Positions 62,801 through 64,000 of a stretch of DNA of 64,000 nt are shown here, one piece after another. Position 1 is the first letter of the stretch. Each line of letters opens with the position of its first letter. The translations under genes were made by a program, and so were the position numbers. The notes below the pieces were generated by a model. That model worked only from the letters and a program-made list of their open reading frames with translations. It was not told the DNA's origin and searched no databases. This stretch comes from M55B132 sp964508895 (GTDB taxonomy: Bacteria > Bacteroidota > Bacteroidia > Bacteroidales > B18-G4), in assembly GCA_964508895.1 (NCBI GenBank), contig CAZDWF010000001.1, forward strand, positions 1-64,000. The letters are read 5' to 3'.

Positions 62801-64000
62801 ATAATAACTGGATACGCTCAGGAACATATCAGGATCAGCAGGATTCAAGAAATGATGACTGGAATATGCCGACCAGAGCATGGGACCCTAATGAAGATTT
62901 CGAAGGTATTTATGGTGGAACATGGGCACCTTACGCATTGTGTGCTGCATCAGTAGAGCAGAATGAAGTTACAGGTCCTGCTTATAATAATCTTTCAAAA
63001 TCTCAGAATCCACTTTCTGATATTGCAAGTGTTGACATAGTTCTCACTCCTAACAGAGATCTCTGGTCACGTTGTCTTGTAATTGAAATGTGTTCTGATG
63101 TTGTTCTTTCTGAAGGAGGAGTAGAGAGATTTAAAGTAAGAAAATCTCCATCTGTAGATAAAGATGGTAATTATGCAGCTGCTAACGATACGACTGGAGG
63201 CACTGATCCAAACCTTCCTGATTATATCAGTCCAACAGGTATGGGATGGTTCCCTGGATTTGCAATAAACCTTGAAACAGGAGAAAGACTAAATATTATA
63301 TTTGGTGAAGATTCATGGCTGGTAGGTGAAAACGGACGTGATATGCAGTTTAATCCTACTTCAAATGAGTATTCGCCTGTAAGTGGTGAACCTCTATTTG
63401 GCGGCAAACACTATGTTTACGTCATGGCTCATAAAAAATTCCAGTATCAGACTATTAATTTCCAATTCCCTGCTTACGATGGAGGGCAATATCTAAATGA
63501 AGTATTCAAAAATGAATCCTCATTACCAGACATTCTTCTCTTAACAGGAATTTACGGAAGTGCAATGTACGTTGGACTACCTATGGCAATGCCAAACGAA
63601 CCATGGTTGTCTAACGACTTTGTAATGAATATTAGAGTTAACAAACCTTACAAGAGATATTATTCAACACCTTATAATACAGGAGCAGATTCATTGAATC
63701 ATAACTATCCTGTTTATAACTTCAATACTGATAATATTTCAACCCTTGAATACAGTGCTACAAAAGCTAAAAGTGACCTTGATTTGATCAATGTAGTTCC
63801 GAATCCTTATTATGCACATGCAGAATATGAAGCAAATGTTCTTGATAATAAAATTCGAATCACATATCTGCCAAGAAAGTCCACAATATCTATTTATAAT
63901 GTAAATGGTGCACTTGTTCGTCAATTTGAGAAAGATTCCGATGAAACATTCCTTGATTGGGATCTTAAGAACTTTGCAGGAATTCCAATCTCCAGTGGTA
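59896..64000 (+). CDS. Very large secreted protein, 3' end beyond the window
   Basis: The frame is open from 59896 to the last base (at least 1368 residues, no stop). Other in-frame ATGs lie at 59911 and 59920; the one at 59920 (MKNTFRYLLITLL) gives the most typical signal peptide. The mature protein is rich in Gly, Asp, Asn, Tyr and Trp; it contains a calcium-loop-like DGDGDYDPNMGDYP. The visible end (VVPNPYYAHAEYEAN, ISIYNVNGALVRQF) matches the start of a T9SS sorting domain, so the gene probably ends soon after the window. It follows the TonB-dependent receptor by 30 bases, probably in one operon. Family not recognised. Confidence 0.85.
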   Translation, partial: MEIKKMKIMKNTFRYLLITLLSVFFLTNAYSEEFVGNNNKNGQTIKNTASGCSASAGFTFLNINNVNARVNVGGDMWWDLPGGIGSQYYIPKAGTATSLFSGSLWIGGLDINGQLKLAAQRFRQIGIDFWPGPLTIDGTASVDQPTCAKYDKHFVITREEVDNFLAWWNSEDQATEFPGYSIPESFMTYPAHGDVAKDQSYYLAPFKDVDGDGDYDPNMGDYPYYDITNELCPLNYANDPTYVPTPTPEDSMGIVTGGLLVDQVLKGDQTLWWVFNDKGNAHTETQGAPIGMEIRAQAFAFATNDEINNMTFYSYEVINRSTFTLTGTYFCPWIDADLGYAWDDYVGCDVNRGLGYCYNGNAVDGSGEPEAYGDQPPAVGVDFFQGPYIDPDLRDNPKFTGDCSIITSQYEWDQMAINGVNFGNGIIDDERFGMRQFTYHNNAGGDQGDPGIAPEYYNYLTGHWKNGDPFLYGGSGFPASGALGPECHFVFPDDSDPCNWGTDGSLPYGGYNQNGIYWNEITVDNPPADKRFMQSAGPFILRPGAVNYITVGIPWARATSGGPWASVELLRTVDDKCQKLFDNCFKVLDGPDAPDFTIVELDQSLIFYITNPRTSNNYKEEYDEYDNTIRQPNPDDPSLRNDSTYKFEGYQIYQLKDASVTIDSRDDPNLVRLVAQFDVKNSIGTLVNYYFDKAIGGNVPVIEVEGGDNGISHSFMLTEDAFAASGRDLVNHKQYYYTIIAYAYNEYMPYSQEPGVLNGLLGQKKPYLAGRKNIKTYSAIPHKTVNGKIMRSQYGDGPEITRIQGQGNGGIPLFLNLESYQKLMRKHPADTNTHLGDTSYPIVYNPTYQNNFGPVDVRVIDPLNVKAGDFTLELTDIQNPTGDSIDINRAHWKLTDHSTGDIYTSDTTIDVRYEQLLLELGLSVTIEQQWSPGDSLAANNGLILSSFTYEDLTHMWLFGVMDNNIPGSDNNWIRSGTYQDQQDSRNDDWNMPTRAWDPNEDFEGIYGGTWAPYALCAASVEQNEVTGPAYNNLSKSQNPLSDIASVDIVLTPNRDLWSRCLVIEMCSDVVLSEGGVERFKVRKSPSVDKDGNYAAANDTTGGTDPNLPDYISPTGMGWFPGFAINLETGERLNIIFGEDSWLVGENGRDMQFNPTSNEYSPVSGEPLFGGKHYVYVMAHKKFQYQTINFQFPAYDGGQYLNEVFKNESSLPDILLLTGIYGSAMYVGLPMAMPNEPWLSNDFVMNIRVNKPYKRYYSTPYNTGADSLNHNYPVYNFNTDNISTLEYSATKAKSDLDLINVVPNPYYAHAEYEANVLDNKIRITYLPRKSTISIYNVNGALVRQFEKDSDETFLDWDLKNFAGIPISSG

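Overview
The window looks like chromosomal DNA of a member of the Bacteroidota, probably a Bacteroidia or Marinilabiliales-type lineage assembled from a metagenome. The reasons are: low GC; many proteins with a type IX secretion (T9SS) C-terminal sorting domain; a CarboxypepD_reg/TonB-dependent receptor; a flexirubin-type tyrosine ammonia-lyase; the bacterial GGGP-synthase family; and promoters of the Bacteroidetes type (TTG, about 19-20 bases, TAnnTTTG). Ten Ns at 7747-7756 mark a scaffold gap.

Layout. 46-3917 (minus): the end of a pigment-type operon, tyrosine ammonia-lyase > ketoreductase > ketosynthase > ACP, like the aromatic-starter genes of flexirubin/aryl polyene clusters. 4457-6950: an unknown protein and a DEAD-box RNA helicase. 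7077-16834: a cell-surface region with a frameshifted YCF48-like remnant, an intact YCF48-like T9SS protein and three tandem genes that share an identical-length 315-residue HYR plus sorting module behind three unrelated N-terminal domains (a jelly-roll-like domain, a propeller-like domain, and 21 leucine-rich repeats). 16996-19711: a TPR histidine kinase and a NarL-type regulator. 20360-25750: a POT-like transporter, a methyltransferase, a secreted class C beta-lactamase-fold hydrolase and a histidine-kinase fragment.

25964-38248 (plus): a glycan-degrading stretch (GH5-like, GH95, GH29 and GH20-like enzymes, consistent with fucose- and amino-sugar-containing glycans) interrupted by a complete membrane-bound uptake [NiFe]-hydrogenase operon (small, large, cytochrome b, maturation protease). 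No SusC/SusD pair or hyp maturation genes are visible. 38344-50301 is mostly housekeeping: a porin-like barrel, cysteine desulfurase, a 51-residue zinc-ribbon protein, long-chain acyl-CoA synthetase, an HDAC-family deacetylase, a DPP-IV-like peptidase with two small exported paralogues, a GGGP-synthase-family enzyme, a phosphopantetheinyl transferase and S-adenosylhomocysteinase. 50461-64000: a Rieske-like lipoprotein that has lost its ligands, a small lipoprotein, a propeller-type histidine kinase with its LytTR regulator, a small membrane protein, a TonB-dependent receptor and a very large secreted protein cut by the window edge.

Two structures stand out beyond ordinary annotation. One is the module-swapped trio at 10441-16834, with homologous 173-base spacers. 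The other is a dispersed family of heptamer tandem repeats; because each unit carries a stop codon and 7 is not a multiple of 3, these close all three frames, and several sit exactly at gene ends. No tRNA, rRNA, CRISPR array or intact insertion sequence was recognised.
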